Shown piece by piece: positions 9,365 through 17,361 of a stretch of 34,190 nt of DNA; position 1 is the first letter of the stretch, and the number at the start of each line of letters is the position of its first letter. The position numbers and the translations under genes were made by a program. Under the pieces are notes generated by a model. The model was not told the DNA's origin and ran no database searches. It saw only the letters and a program-made list of their open reading frames with translations. Origin of the DNA: Pseudomonadota bacterium (lineage in GTDB: Bacteria; Pseudomonadota; Gammaproteobacteria; Burkholderiales; Sulfuriferulaceae); assembly GCA_021795395.1 (NCBI GenBank), contig JAJYPN010000032.1, positions 1 to 34,190 of the forward strand, given 5' to 3'.

Positions 9365-10171
9365 ATGTTTTATCCGTCTTCCATCTTTTTGATAGTGATA
9401 GTGTTGGCGTTATTGCTGGTTTCCTCGCTGAAAGTTATTTACGAATATCAGCGTGCCGTGGTGTTTCAGCTCGGCCGTTTTCATCGGATCAAAGGGCCGG
9501 GACTGATAGTGGTCTGGCCCGTCATTCAGCGGATGGCGCGACTGGATTTGCGCACGCAAGTGCATGAAGTGCCACCGCAGGATGTAATTTCGCGCGATAA
9601 CGTATCGGTAAAAGTGGACGCTGTGTTGTATTTTCATATTGTCGATCCGGAAAAGGCCTTTATCCAGGTAGCGGATTATTTTTCCGCTACCAGCAAGCTG
9701 GCGCAGACCACATTACGTTCCGTTCTCGGTAAGCATGAACTTGATGAAATGCTATCCGAACGCGACAAGATCAATGCAGATATTCAGAACATACTGGATG
9801 CGCAGACCGAATCTTGGGGTATCGAAGTAAGCAATATCGAGATCCGGGATATCAGGTTGACGGAGAATATGGTGCAAGCGATTGCCAAACAGGCGGAAGC
9901 CGAGCGCGATCGCCGCTCCAAGGTGATTCATGCCGACGCGGAGTTTCAGGCGTCTCAAACTCTGGTTAATGCCGCTTCCATTCTTGCTTCCGCACCGGGA
10001 GGGATGCAGTTGCGGTATTTGCAGACCTTGACCGAGATAGCGGTAGAAAAAAATTCTACCGTGGTTTTTCCCATGCCCATGGATTTGATCACACCGTTTC
10101 TTCAGATTATCGAGAAAGAAGCCAGGAAAAATCAGGAGCCGGGGGCTGATGAAAATTCAGTAGCGGATTAA
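9365..10171 (+). CDS. Slipin/stomatin family SPFH-domain membrane protein
   Basis: This is a 268-residue protein with an N-terminal membrane anchor (about residues 5-24) and a stomatin/SPFH domain. Recognisable family words are EYQRAVVFQLGRF, GPGLIVVWP, DVISRDNVSVKVDAVLYF and the helical AKQAEAERDRRSKVI. Bacterial slipins oligomerise at the membrane, often with an NfeD partner and its protease. No NfeD gene is adjacent here, so this appears to be a solo slipin. ATG 9365 has an AAAGGGA ribosome-binding site. A role in membrane microdomains or quality control is family knowledge, not shown by the sequence. Confidence 0.92.
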   Translation: MFYPSSIFLIVIVLALLLVSSLKVIYEYQRAVVFQLGRFHRIKGPGLIVVWPVIQRMARLDLRTQVHEVPPQDVISRDNVSVKVDAVLYFHIVDPEKAFIQVADYFSATSKLAQTTLRSVLGKHELDEMLSERDKINADIQNILDAQTESWGIEVSNIEIRDIRLTENMVQAIAKQAEAERDRRSKVIHADAEFQASQTLVNAASILASAPGGMQLRYLQTLTEIAVEKNSTVVFPMPMDLITPFLQIIEKEARKNQEPGADENSVAD

Positions 10172-10423
10172 GATAACTTTTTGATAGTTAATATAAAATT
10201 GTTTGTAATTTGATCGTGCCAATAAAATGGCGATTAATTCCGTTCAGAATGAATGTACATTTAATCGGTCAATTCGTATAAGACAGTGAGGCTATGCATG
10301 ATACCGCACTGAAATGCCTCATGCGAAGTGTACATTGCTATTTCTGTCCAGTGTGCCATGGATATCGAATGCCATGAAACAAAGGACTGGTCTAATTGTT
10401 AATGCACGAAGGAGAGATATCTC

Positions 10424-10639
10424 ATGAGTACAAAAACAAAAACTGGGACAGTGGTCATTCTTGTCTGTGCGCTAGTCATTGTTTTGTTATTCGGCGGTAT
10501 GAAAGCCCCTTTTGAGCATCTGCACAGTTTGAGAATAAGCGGCAATTGGGGTGGATTGTTATGGGTCACGGCGCCGCCCCTGCTTATGCTTACTCTTTTC
10601 ATATTGCTGATACGTGTCGTTTTCATGCAAAAGGAGTAA
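10424..10639 (+). CDS. Small two-helix membrane protein
   Basis: This 71-residue protein has two hydrophobic segments (about residues 9-25 and 47-66) separated by a short polar loop, and both termini are probably cytoplasmic. A strong GAAGGAGAG ribosome-binding site precedes ATG 10424, which supports it as a real gene despite its size. I do not recognise a family. The 250 bp upstream, after the slipin gene, contain no other gene I can support. Confidence 0.6.
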   Translation: MSTKTKTGTVVILVCALVIVLLFGGMKAPFEHLHSLRISGNWGGLLWVTAPPLLMLTLFILLIRVVFMQKE

Positions 10640-10775
10640 TTCCGGATTGTCTGCGCGTTCGAATTCCTTGACGATGAGGTTCGCTGTGCCGGTGTTCGGC
10701 GGATCGCCGTACCTCGAATATGGAACTGCACTCGGAAATTAATGTCGTTCATTGCGTTCTATCATTTAAATCGAC

Positions 10776-11519
10776 ATGACCAAATTATCTGTTAATCTCA
10801 ACAAGATTGCGATCTTGAAAAATTGGCGCGGAAAAAATTTTCGTGATGTCCAGGGTTTTGCTACCCGCTGTCTGGAACTGGGTGCGCATGGTCTGACGTT
10901 TCAGCCGAGCAAGAATCAAAAATATGCACGGTATGGGGATATAGAGCCGCTGGTGCATTTATGTAAGGAATACGGCGGCGAACTGAACGTGGAAGGATAC
11001 CCTGCCGTCGAATTTCTGAATGCGGTCAAACAATGGCAACCCGCGCAATGTACCTTGATGGCAGATGCCGTCGATTCGCCCGATGCGGAGTATGGCTGGG
11101 ATATCGGTAAGCACGCCACTATGCTTAAGGAAGTGATTGCCGAATTGAAAGCCGCCAATATACGTACCAGTCTCTATGTCAATTTTGATTATGGTAACAT
11201 GGCTCAGGCACGGCAGGTAGGAGCCGATAGGGTCAAGCTCTGCACCCGAACCTATGGTGGAGGCGATTCCGATAAAGGCGGGGAGAATTTCGCTGCGTTA
11301 CAAAAAGCTGTAGAACGGGCGCATGGCGAAGGGCTGGGAGTAAGCGTCGGTCATGATTTGAATCTGGAACATCTGGTCGGATTGTTGAAACTGCCCGATA
11401 TACGCGAGGTGTCCGTGGGTCCTGCCATGTTACTGGAAAGCATACAATTCGGGATCGATAAGGTAATAGGCCGTTATGTCCAAATGGTTAACGCGGTGAA
11501 AAAATTCAAGACTCGTTGA
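10776..11519 (+). CDS. Divergent PdxJ-like protein (pyridoxine 5'-phosphate synthase family)
   Basis: This 247-residue TIM-barrel protein is clearly related to PdxJ, which condenses 1-deoxyxylulose 5-phosphate with 3-amino-2-oxopropyl phosphate. The N-terminal LSVNLNKIAILKNWRG and the GVSVGHDLNLEH segment match the family, and the catalytic Glu (Glu73, E. coli Glu72) and the C-terminal His (E. coli His193) are kept. However, the loop that normally reads GITVHxRxxxRH has become GLTFQPSKNQKY. The E. coli residues His45, Arg47 and His52 therefore align with Gln43, Ser45 and Tyr50. Ordinary PdxJ activity is doubtful, and the protein may have a changed substrate. It lies 190 bp upstream of egtB on the same strand. 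No clear ribosome-binding site is visible. Confidence 0.8.
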   Translation: MTKLSVNLNKIAILKNWRGKNFRDVQGFATRCLELGAHGLTFQPSKNQKYARYGDIEPLVHLCKEYGGELNVEGYPAVEFLNAVKQWQPAQCTLMADAVDSPDAEYGWDIGKHATMLKEVIAELKAANIRTSLYVNFDYGNMAQARQVGADRVKLCTRTYGGGDSDKGGENFAALQKAVERAHGEGLGVSVGHDLNLEHLVGLLKLPDIREVSVGPAMLLESIQFGIDKVIGRYVQMVNAVKKFKTR

Positions 11520-11709
11520 ACGCAGCATGCAATGGTCGTGTGAGAGCATACAGAAGCGCTACTACCGCATATTATTCTGTTGTTGGCCGGTTGCTTTTCA
11601 TTGTCCAACCCCCTATGAGCTTTTTTGATCCGTCAAGCTTAACGATGACAGTTGAGGAAACCGGTTAATACATAAATATTCCTGTTACCCGAACGAGGCG
11701 AATGGAACC

Positions 11710-12960
11710 ATGAACACTCAGGCTGTTGCGAGGCATCCGGGTATCGGTGCGCTCAAGAAGCGGTATAATGAGGTGCGTCAGCGTACGGAAACGCTCTCGT
11801 CCTTGTTGACGGCAGAAGATCAAACTTTGCAGTCGATGCCTGATGCCAGCCCGGTCAAATGGCATCGAGCGCATACGACGTGGTTTTTTGAGACATTCGT
11901 GTTGTTGCCTCATTTACCTGATTATCGAGCATTCGATTCGCGCTATGGCTTTCTGTTCAACTCGTATTATGAAACCGTAGGCCCCAGACACGCACGCGAG
12001 GCACGCGGCTTGCTTTCGCGACCGGGGGTGGCGGATATTGCCGCTTATCGCGAGGCCGTCGATCACGCCATGATCAAATTGCTCGATCGTATGCCTGAGG
12101 ATTTGAGCGGTCTGATCGAAGTCGGCTTGCAGCATGAACAACAGCATCAGGAACTGATATTGACCGATATCAAGCACGCTTTTTCGATGAACCCCTTGCG
12201 ACCGAGCTATCTTGAGTTGAAAGAGGAGAGGAAATATTCCTGCTTTACGTTTGCCGGCTGGTTAAGGATAGTTGGCGGGAATCATCAGGTCGGCCATGAT
12301 GGCAATGGTTTTGCTTTCGATAACGAACGCCCGGCACATCAGGTTTTGCTGCAGGATTTCCGGATTTCGCGCCGGCCGGTCAGCGTTGCCGAATATCAGG
12401 AGTTCATTGACGACGGCGGCTACCGTTCTCCCCGATTCTGGCTTGCCGACGGCTGGTCCGCAGTGCTTGCCCAACATTGGGAAGCGCCTGCTTACTGGGA
12501 ACGCGATGGCATGGACTGGCGTATCTTTACCTTGTACGGAATGCGTTCGCTAAATCCAGCAGAGCCTGTGTGTCACGTAAGCTACTACGAAGCGGCGGCG
12601 TATGCGGCATGGGCTGGCAAACGCTTGCCGACGGAGTTCGAGTGGGAATGCGCTGCGCGACACGCCGGCAGCGCGAACGGGATGCTTCCTTGCCTAACCC
12701 ATCATCCGCGTCCAATGACGGACGGATTCATACAGGACGTTTGGGAATGGACGGCGAGCGCCTATATGCCTTATCCGGGATATCGTACGCCAGCTGGCGC
12801 AATCGGCGAATATAACGGAAAATTCATGGTCAACCGGATGATATTGCGCGGCCGCTCCTGCATTACTCCGCCGGGGCATGAGCGAATTACCTACCGGAAT
12901 TTTTTCGACCCCTGCGTACGCTGGCAATTTAGCGGATTTCGTCTTGCGGAGGATATATGA
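11710..12960 (+). CDS. egtB: Ergothioneine biosynthesis sulfoxide synthase EgtB
   Basis: This non-haem iron enzyme of 416 residues joins hercynine to a thiol donor (gamma-glutamylcysteine or cysteine) using O2. The N-terminal DinB-like domain carries the iron ligands: the WHRAHTTWFFE motif (His52/His55 area) and HEQQHQE (His142, His146). The C-terminal part (about 180-415) is the formylglycine-generating-enzyme-like domain, ending FSGFRLAED. The stop overlaps the egtD start by 4 bp, so the two are translationally coupled. No egtA, egtC or egtE gene is nearby, so direct use of cysteine is possible, but I cannot tell the thiol donor from the sequence alone. Confidence 0.93.
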   Translation: MNTQAVARHPGIGALKKRYNEVRQRTETLSSLLTAEDQTLQSMPDASPVKWHRAHTTWFFETFVLLPHLPDYRAFDSRYGFLFNSYYETVGPRHAREARGLLSRPGVADIAAYREAVDHAMIKLLDRMPEDLSGLIEVGLQHEQQHQELILTDIKHAFSMNPLRPSYLELKEERKYSCFTFAGWLRIVGGNHQVGHDGNGFAFDNERPAHQVLLQDFRISRRPVSVAEYQEFIDDGGYRSPRFWLADGWSAVLAQHWEAPAYWERDGMDWRIFTLYGMRSLNPAEPVCHVSYYEAAAYAAWAGKRLPTEFEWECAARHAGSANGMLPCLTHHPRPMTDGFIQDVWEWTASAYMPYPGYRTPAGAIGEYNGKFMVNRMILRGRSCITPPGHERITYRNFFDPCVRWQFSGFRLAEDI

Positions 12961-13931
12961 AAGCACCGGACGCATCATTGTATTTACACGATCTCGAACC
13001 ATCGATAGCCGAATTCAGGACGGCGGTGTTTGAGGGGCTCTCGAAACCGCGCAAGACCCTGCCTTGCAAATATTTCTACGATGCGGAAGGTTCCCGTTTA
13101 TTCGAGCGCATCTGCGAGCAGCCCGAATATTATCCCACGCGCACCGAATTTCAAATTCTTGAGACTTATGCAGGCGAAATCGCCCGATTGATCGGGCCGC
13201 ATGCCAGCCTGGTCGAGTTCGGCTCGGGCGCCGGCATCAAGATTCGGTTGCTGTTGGAGGCACTCGAGCAACCGCGTGCCTATTTGCCCGTCGATATATC
13301 CCGCGAACATATGCTGGCCGCCGCAGCCGATCTGGCGCGCCAGTTTCCCGATTTATGCATCGCACCTGTCTGTGCCGATTATACGCAACCCTTTGCGTTG
13401 CCTACGCTGCATGACCTGGAGCCGGATACGCAGGTTGGATTTTTTCCCGGCTCTACCATCGGCAACTTTACTCCGATGGAAGCGCGTGTTTTTCTCGGGC
13501 GTACGCATACCTTGCTGGGCAATGGAGCGATGATGCTCGTTGGTGTCGATTTGCGCAAGGATGGCGCCGTGTTGACGGCGGCTTATAATGATGCCGCCGG
13601 AATTACCGCTGCATTCAACCGTAATCTGCTGCGCAGAATCAACGATGTTTTGCAAGGGACTTTCGATCTGACTGGTTTTGCGCATAAAGCGTTATGGAAT
13701 CCCGAATTGGGGAGGATGGAAATGCATCTGGTCAGCCAGCGCGTACAATCCGTGTATATCGAAGGACGCCGTTTCGATTTTGAAGACGGCGAAACCATCC
13801 ATACCGAAAATTCGTATAAATATACGATACCGCAATTTCAGCAATTGGCGCGGGAGTCCGGTTATAGTCCTGTTGCCGTGTGGACCGATACGAGGCAATT
13901 GTTCAGCGTGCATGCATTGCGAGCAATATAG
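12957..13931 (+). CDS. egtD: L-histidine N-alpha-methyltransferase EgtD
   Basis: EgtD trimethylates the alpha-amino group of L-histidine with three S-adenosylmethionine molecules to give hercynine, the substrate of EgtB. The 324 residues match the usual length. Family features are KYFYDAEGSRLFERIC, the SAM-binding LVEFGSGAGIKIRLLL and the diagnostic FFPGSTIGNFTP. The gene overlaps egtB by the ATGA arrangement, so the pair forms an operon able to make the sulfoxide intermediate of ergothioneine. The final C-S lyase must be encoded elsewhere or replaced by another enzyme. Confidence 0.95.
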   Translation: MKAPDASLYLHDLEPSIAEFRTAVFEGLSKPRKTLPCKYFYDAEGSRLFERICEQPEYYPTRTEFQILETYAGEIARLIGPHASLVEFGSGAGIKIRLLLEALEQPRAYLPVDISREHMLAAAADLARQFPDLCIAPVCADYTQPFALPTLHDLEPDTQVGFFPGSTIGNFTPMEARVFLGRTHTLLGNGAMMLVGVDLRKDGAVLTAAYNDAAGITAAFNRNLLRRINDVLQGTFDLTGFAHKALWNPELGRMEMHLVSQRVQSVYIEGRRFDFEDGETIHTENSYKYTIPQFQQLARESGYSPVAVWTDTRQLFSVHALRAI

Positions 13932-14084
13932 CAAGGCGTCCGTCAGACTTGAGCCCTGCCTTGGGCTATGCCCTTGGCAAACGCCATGTTTTTCAAGCTG
14001 ATGACGCGTAGCTGCTGATGCAAGGTATAAGCCGCCATATCAAATACTTATTGTACTGCTTGTCCTTTTTATGCAATATTCAGG

Positions 14085-14138
14085 CTGGGAGCCTGTCGGA
14101 TTTGCAGCCGATTTCCTTTAAGCCCGACAGGCTCCCAG
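14085..14138. repeat. 15-bp perfect inverted repeat in the egtD-glycosyltransferase gap
   Basis: The arms 14085-14099 and 14124-14138 are perfect reverse complements of 15 bp (arm sequence CTGGGAGCCTGTCGG) around a 24-nt loop. No T-run follows, so it is not a good intrinsic terminator. It resembles a REP-like or miniature transposon palindrome. It lies in a 327-bp stretch (13932-14258) in which I see no gene except a 31-codon minus-strand frame that I do not trust. Confidence 0.7.
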
Positions 14139-14258
14139 GGTGGCGCCGTTACTGAAACGGGAAAATCGGCGTGAATTATTGTGCTTCACGAGTTATGGTT
14201 GCCAAATAGTAATCGTCAACGCAGTCCGCGCTTCAACGTTCTTCAGGGAAGGGGTTCC

Positions 14259-15239
14259 ATGTCTTTACCCAAGCAGGATGTAAAAATAGTTTTTGGCATT
14301 CTATCTGCTAATAATCCGGCGGACATCGTGCAACAAACGATAGACGTACTGGGGAGCGACTGTATGGTGCTTGTGCATCATGACTTTAGTCAGCGTCCCG
14401 ATTTTGTGCTCACGGGCGATAATGTGTGCATACTGGAAAATCCGATTCTTACCGAATGGGGCAATTGGACGCTGGCTGAAGCTACATTGCAGTTGCTTCG
14501 CCACGCATTGCTGCATTATCAATTCGATTATTTCCAGTTGTTGAGCGATTCCTGTTTGCCTGTCCAGCCTCTGACCGAGTTCAAGCAAACGCTCTTATCC
14601 CGGCGTCCCGACATCATGATGGACCTGATCGACGTCAGCAGCAACAAAGATCTGTTTATCAGTCATGCATATCGTTATATCTCATCAAAAAGTTTAATTT
14701 ATCGCATTTTCCAGCGTTTCAGGATATGGGCGTTGGGTCCCGGGCCGCATAAACTGGAAAAGATGGCCGGTTTAGGTATACCTATAGCCCGGCAAACCGT
14801 CTCGCCTGTTGCCAGGATTAAACAAATAATTGGACGAACGATCTCGTCGGTTTTATATTTGCCCACTTTAGTCATGCATCGTAAATTTTTTGTTGGAAGC
14901 CTGTGGTTTTGCGCTTCTCGTCAGGTATGTTCCTATATTGTCGAGCAGGCAGGCAGAAAAGGATTGGTGCAGTATTTTTCAGAATTATGGGGTCCGGACG
15001 AAATTTTCTTCCCGTTTATAATAGGGAATAGCCGATTTCAGAATATTTTGCCTGCTAACCATTTCACTATCTGGAAATCGCGGGGTAGTGGCCCGGAAGA
15101 AATTCAGGAAACCGATTTGCCTGATATCATGAGTTCGGGGAAATTTTTTGCGCGTAAATTTTCGAAATCCAGCGATCACCCTGCGCGTACAGCAGTGCTT
15201 GCTAGCCCCCTACTCTGCGGTGGAAGAATTCCGGGCTGA
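14259..15239 (+). CDS. GT14-type (core-2/I-branching-like) glycosyltransferase
   Basis: This 326-residue protein resembles the beta-1,6-N-acetylglucosaminyltransferase (GT14, Branch) family. The cues are VFGILSANNPADIVQQTID at the start, YFQLLSDSCLPVQPLTEF (the family acceptor/donor-region signature), GSLWFCASRQV and WGPDEIFFPFIIGNS. Bacterial members are linked to polysaccharide or glycoconjugate synthesis, but donor and acceptor cannot be predicted here. I chose ATG 14259 because AGGGAAGGGG lies just upstream and homology begins there; the frame is open back to 14181. It stands alone, not in a polysaccharide cluster. The C-terminal 25 residues look poorly conserved. Confidence 0.75.
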   Translation: MSLPKQDVKIVFGILSANNPADIVQQTIDVLGSDCMVLVHHDFSQRPDFVLTGDNVCILENPILTEWGNWTLAEATLQLLRHALLHYQFDYFQLLSDSCLPVQPLTEFKQTLLSRRPDIMMDLIDVSSNKDLFISHAYRYISSKSLIYRIFQRFRIWALGPGPHKLEKMAGLGIPIARQTVSPVARIKQIIGRTISSVLYLPTLVMHRKFFVGSLWFCASRQVCSYIVEQAGRKGLVQYFSELWGPDEIFFPFIIGNSRFQNILPANHFTIWKSRGSGPEEIQETDLPDIMSSGKFFARKFSKSSDHPARTAVLASPLLCGGRIPG

Positions 15240-15347
15240 AAACGTATCCAGCCCGATATTCGCTAATTGTCCGTGCCGTCAAACGATTCGACCAGTTTTC
15301 AGGGCGGACGGCGTTTTATTTATCGACCCCCGGAATAATTTCTCCAA

Positions 15348-15824
15348 TTATCCGCCGTGCTTATGCTGCATGCGACCTCGATGCATTTTATCGAAAACGG
15401 CTTTTTGTTCAGGCGTGAGCGCATTATAGAAGGCACGAGTGACATCGGCCATCGCAGCCATGTGCTGTGAGCGTATTCTCAGATACTCGGCCATTTTAGC
15501 CATTCGATCCGGAGTAGACAGATTGGGGGATTTCATTTCCGCCCGCATCTTTTCGTGCAAGGCGGCAGTCGCTTTTGCCTGAGCGTTTACCTTATCGGCA
15601 AAGATTTGCCAGGCAGGTTCTTCAGTCTGGGTAATATCGAGCTTGTCTTTCAATTCGCTCAGCCGTTTATTGGCAAAAGCGACAGGGTCCATTTTGTTTT
15701 TGCCTTGCATCGATGTGCCGCTATCCCCGCATTGCATTCCCGGACAATTGTCCGTTGCGTTCGCCGCAGCAAAAGTAAGGAAGGAAGAGATCAGAAGCAG
15801 TGCGAATCTGGTACGAAATTTCAT
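15348..15824 (-). CDS. Periplasmic Spy/CpxP-like LTXXQ protein
   Basis: This 158-residue protein has a Sec signal peptide (about residues 1-23) and a mature helical domain rich in Lys, Met and Ala. The LTXXQ-type element appears as ALTPEQKAVFDKM near the C-terminus. Spy/CpxP family members are periplasmic chaperones or stress sensors induced by envelope stress and metals. Two cysteines (NCPGMQC) lie just after the signal peptide, and the tail is His-rich (MQHKHGG), which might bind metal. It is followed on the same strand by nothing I can call, and the upstream neighbour is a small lipoprotein gene. Confidence 0.75.
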   Translation of the reverse strand: MKFRTRFALLLISSFLTFAAANATDNCPGMQCGDSGTSMQGKNKMDPVAFANKRLSELKDKLDITQTEEPAWQIFADKVNAQAKATAALHEKMRAEMKSPNLSTPDRMAKMAEYLRIRSQHMAAMADVTRAFYNALTPEQKAVFDKMHRGRMQHKHGG

Positions 15825-15951
15825 GGCAATTCCTTTTGAAATAAAAACCTTTTGAAATAAAATAATGGCATCTACAAAACCGGTAGGATGCAGCTCGTTA
15901 TATCATCACTTGCAAGATTTCAGGGGTGCTCGAGACCGCCGCAGAACCAGC

Positions 15952-16179
15952 TTAATCGTCGTCGCCCTCATCGTCGTCATCGCCGCCCATCCCTTCGTAA
16001 CCGCCCATGAAGCCGCCGTATTCCATACCCGGATAACCCATCCCTTCATAGCCGCCGTAGCCGCCATAGCCCATTTCCGGATAAGCTCCGTATCCGCCTT
16101 CTTCAAAATCCATGCCTGCGCATCCGGCAAGAAAAAACAGTAGAGCAACAGCCAGAATATTTGCCGCCAGGTATTTCAT
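15952..16179 (-). CDS. Small Gly/Tyr-rich lipoprotein
   Basis: This is a 75-residue product with a lipoprotein signal peptide ending in the lipobox LAGC, so the mature protein starts at Cys with a lipid anchor. The mature part is low-complexity Gly/Tyr/Met/Glu (YGGYGGYEGMG units) and ends in an acidic Asp/Glu run. ATG 16179 is preceded by GGAG; an upstream in-frame ATG at 16218 is less likely. Family and function are unknown. The acidic tail could bind metal ions, which is an inference only. Confidence 0.6.
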   Translation of the reverse strand: MKYLAANILAVALLFFLAGCAGMDFEEGGYGAYPEMGYGGYGGYEGMGYPGMEYGGFMGGYEGMGGDDDDEGDDD

Positions 16180-16336
16180 GGTTTTCTCCGCGTTAACAAA
16201 ATTGTGGTATGCGGCCATTCTACCTTAAAAATTTTGTTTATCTTCCACGATCGTTATTGAAGTGTCAGAATAATGTTTAGGGTATGCTGGTCTGTTCCAA
16301 TTCCCGTTTTTGATCCGGTGTTTGCAAAATTCGCTA

Positions 16337-17251
16337 TCAAGAACCATGGTCTTGCTTCAGAAAATTTTCCAGATGAGCAAGAAATACTCGCGTTTTTACC
16401 GGCAAATATCGCCGTGTCGGCATCACGGCCCAAGTCGGCACGGCGGTCAGGCTCCAGTCGGGCAGTATGCGAATCAGGCTCTTATGCAGTACTTCTGCTC
16501 TGACGAAATTGTCGGGTAAAGCGCCTATGCCGGCGCCATCAAGTAATAGTTGCTGAATAACTCCTGGCGAATTAACGCTGAGTTTGCCGGTGGAAGCCGC
16601 TTCCAGCACCATATCGCCTTTACGGAGTTTCCAGGGAACGGGCGTGCCGCGTGACGACAGTAATCGGACGGTATCGTGGTATTGCAGGTCTTCCGGTGTC
16701 GTCGGAAACGTACGCATGGCCAGGTATAACGGACTGGCATAGAGACCGAAACCGAGTTCATCGATTTGCCGAGCTACCAGTGTCGCATCGTTTTCAAGCG
16801 TTCCCATGCGTATCGCCAAATCGAATCGCTCGCCGATGACATCCACATGCCGCGCTTCCAATTCCAACTCCAGATGAATTTCCCGATATTGCTGTGTGAA
16901 CGTCGCCAAGGCCCGCGACAAGCGATATCTTGCATAATCGTCGGGCATCGAAACGCGCAATCGGCCGTGCGGCCGGAATTCCCGGCTCCTGACAAAATCC
17001 CTGACGGTTTCGACTTCGGCAGCTATCCGCTGGCTATGTTCGAACAAATCCTGCCCGAATTCCGTCAGGATCAATCTTCGGGTAGTCCGTATTACCAGTT
17101 TTTGCCGAAGTTGATCCTCCAGATGCGCCAGCCTACGAGAGACGGTGGCTTTCGGCAATGCTAAATAACGGGCTGCGCCGATAAAACTGCCGAGTTCGGC
17201 AATGGCTATAAACAATAATAAATCGTCGGCAGATAAATTCGATTGTTCCAT
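16337..17251 (-). CDS. LysR-type transcriptional regulator
   Basis: This is a 304-residue LysR family regulator. The N-terminal winged helix-turn-helix spans about residues 5-65 (LLLFIAIAELGSFIGAARYL, then KATVSRRLAHLEDQL), followed by the periplasmic-binding-like effector domain. It belongs to the group with the RTTRRLILTEFGQDLFE linker start. It is divergent from the pirin-dioxygenase-esterase operon, and LysR proteins commonly regulate the divergent neighbour, so that operon is its likely target. A palindrome (17245-17260) overlaps its start codon. The effector is unknown, though an aromatic or quinone compound would fit the neighbours. Confidence 0.92.
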   Translation of the reverse strand: MEQSNLSADDLLLFIAIAELGSFIGAARYLALPKATVSRRLAHLEDQLRQKLVIRTTRRLILTEFGQDLFEHSQRIAAEVETVRDFVRSREFRPHGRLRVSMPDDYARYRLSRALATFTQQYREIHLELELEARHVDVIGERFDLAIRMGTLENDATLVARQIDELGFGLYASPLYLAMRTFPTTPEDLQYHDTVRLLSSRGTPVPWKLRKGDMVLEAASTGKLSVNSPGVIQQLLLDGAGIGALPDNFVRAEVLHKSLIRILPDWSLTAVPTWAVMPTRRYLPVKTRVFLAHLENFLKQDHGS

Positions 17252-17260
17252 ATACGGAAC
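17245..17260. promoter_or_regulatory. Palindrome overlapping the LysR start codon, candidate operator
   Basis: GTTCC-ATATAC-GGAAC is a perfect 5-bp inverted repeat with a 6-bp spacer. It covers the LysR start codon and lies about 100 bp before the pirin start. Position and symmetry suggest autoregulation, but it is short and may be chance. Confidence 0.35.
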
Positions 17261-17361
17261 ATTTTATCCCAAAAATTAGGCTTACGTGTTGTTAATGAAA
17301 TGATTATTATAAAACTGTGATTAGATTAAAAGGTGTATTGAAGCAATTCAGTGGAGGATGT

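Noticed and set aside
13940-14038. A 31-codon minus-strand frame starting MAAYTLHQQ
   Set aside because: It is too short, lacks a convincing ribosome-binding site, and its slight similarity to tails of Rpn/PDDEXK-type proteins is not enough to call a remnant.
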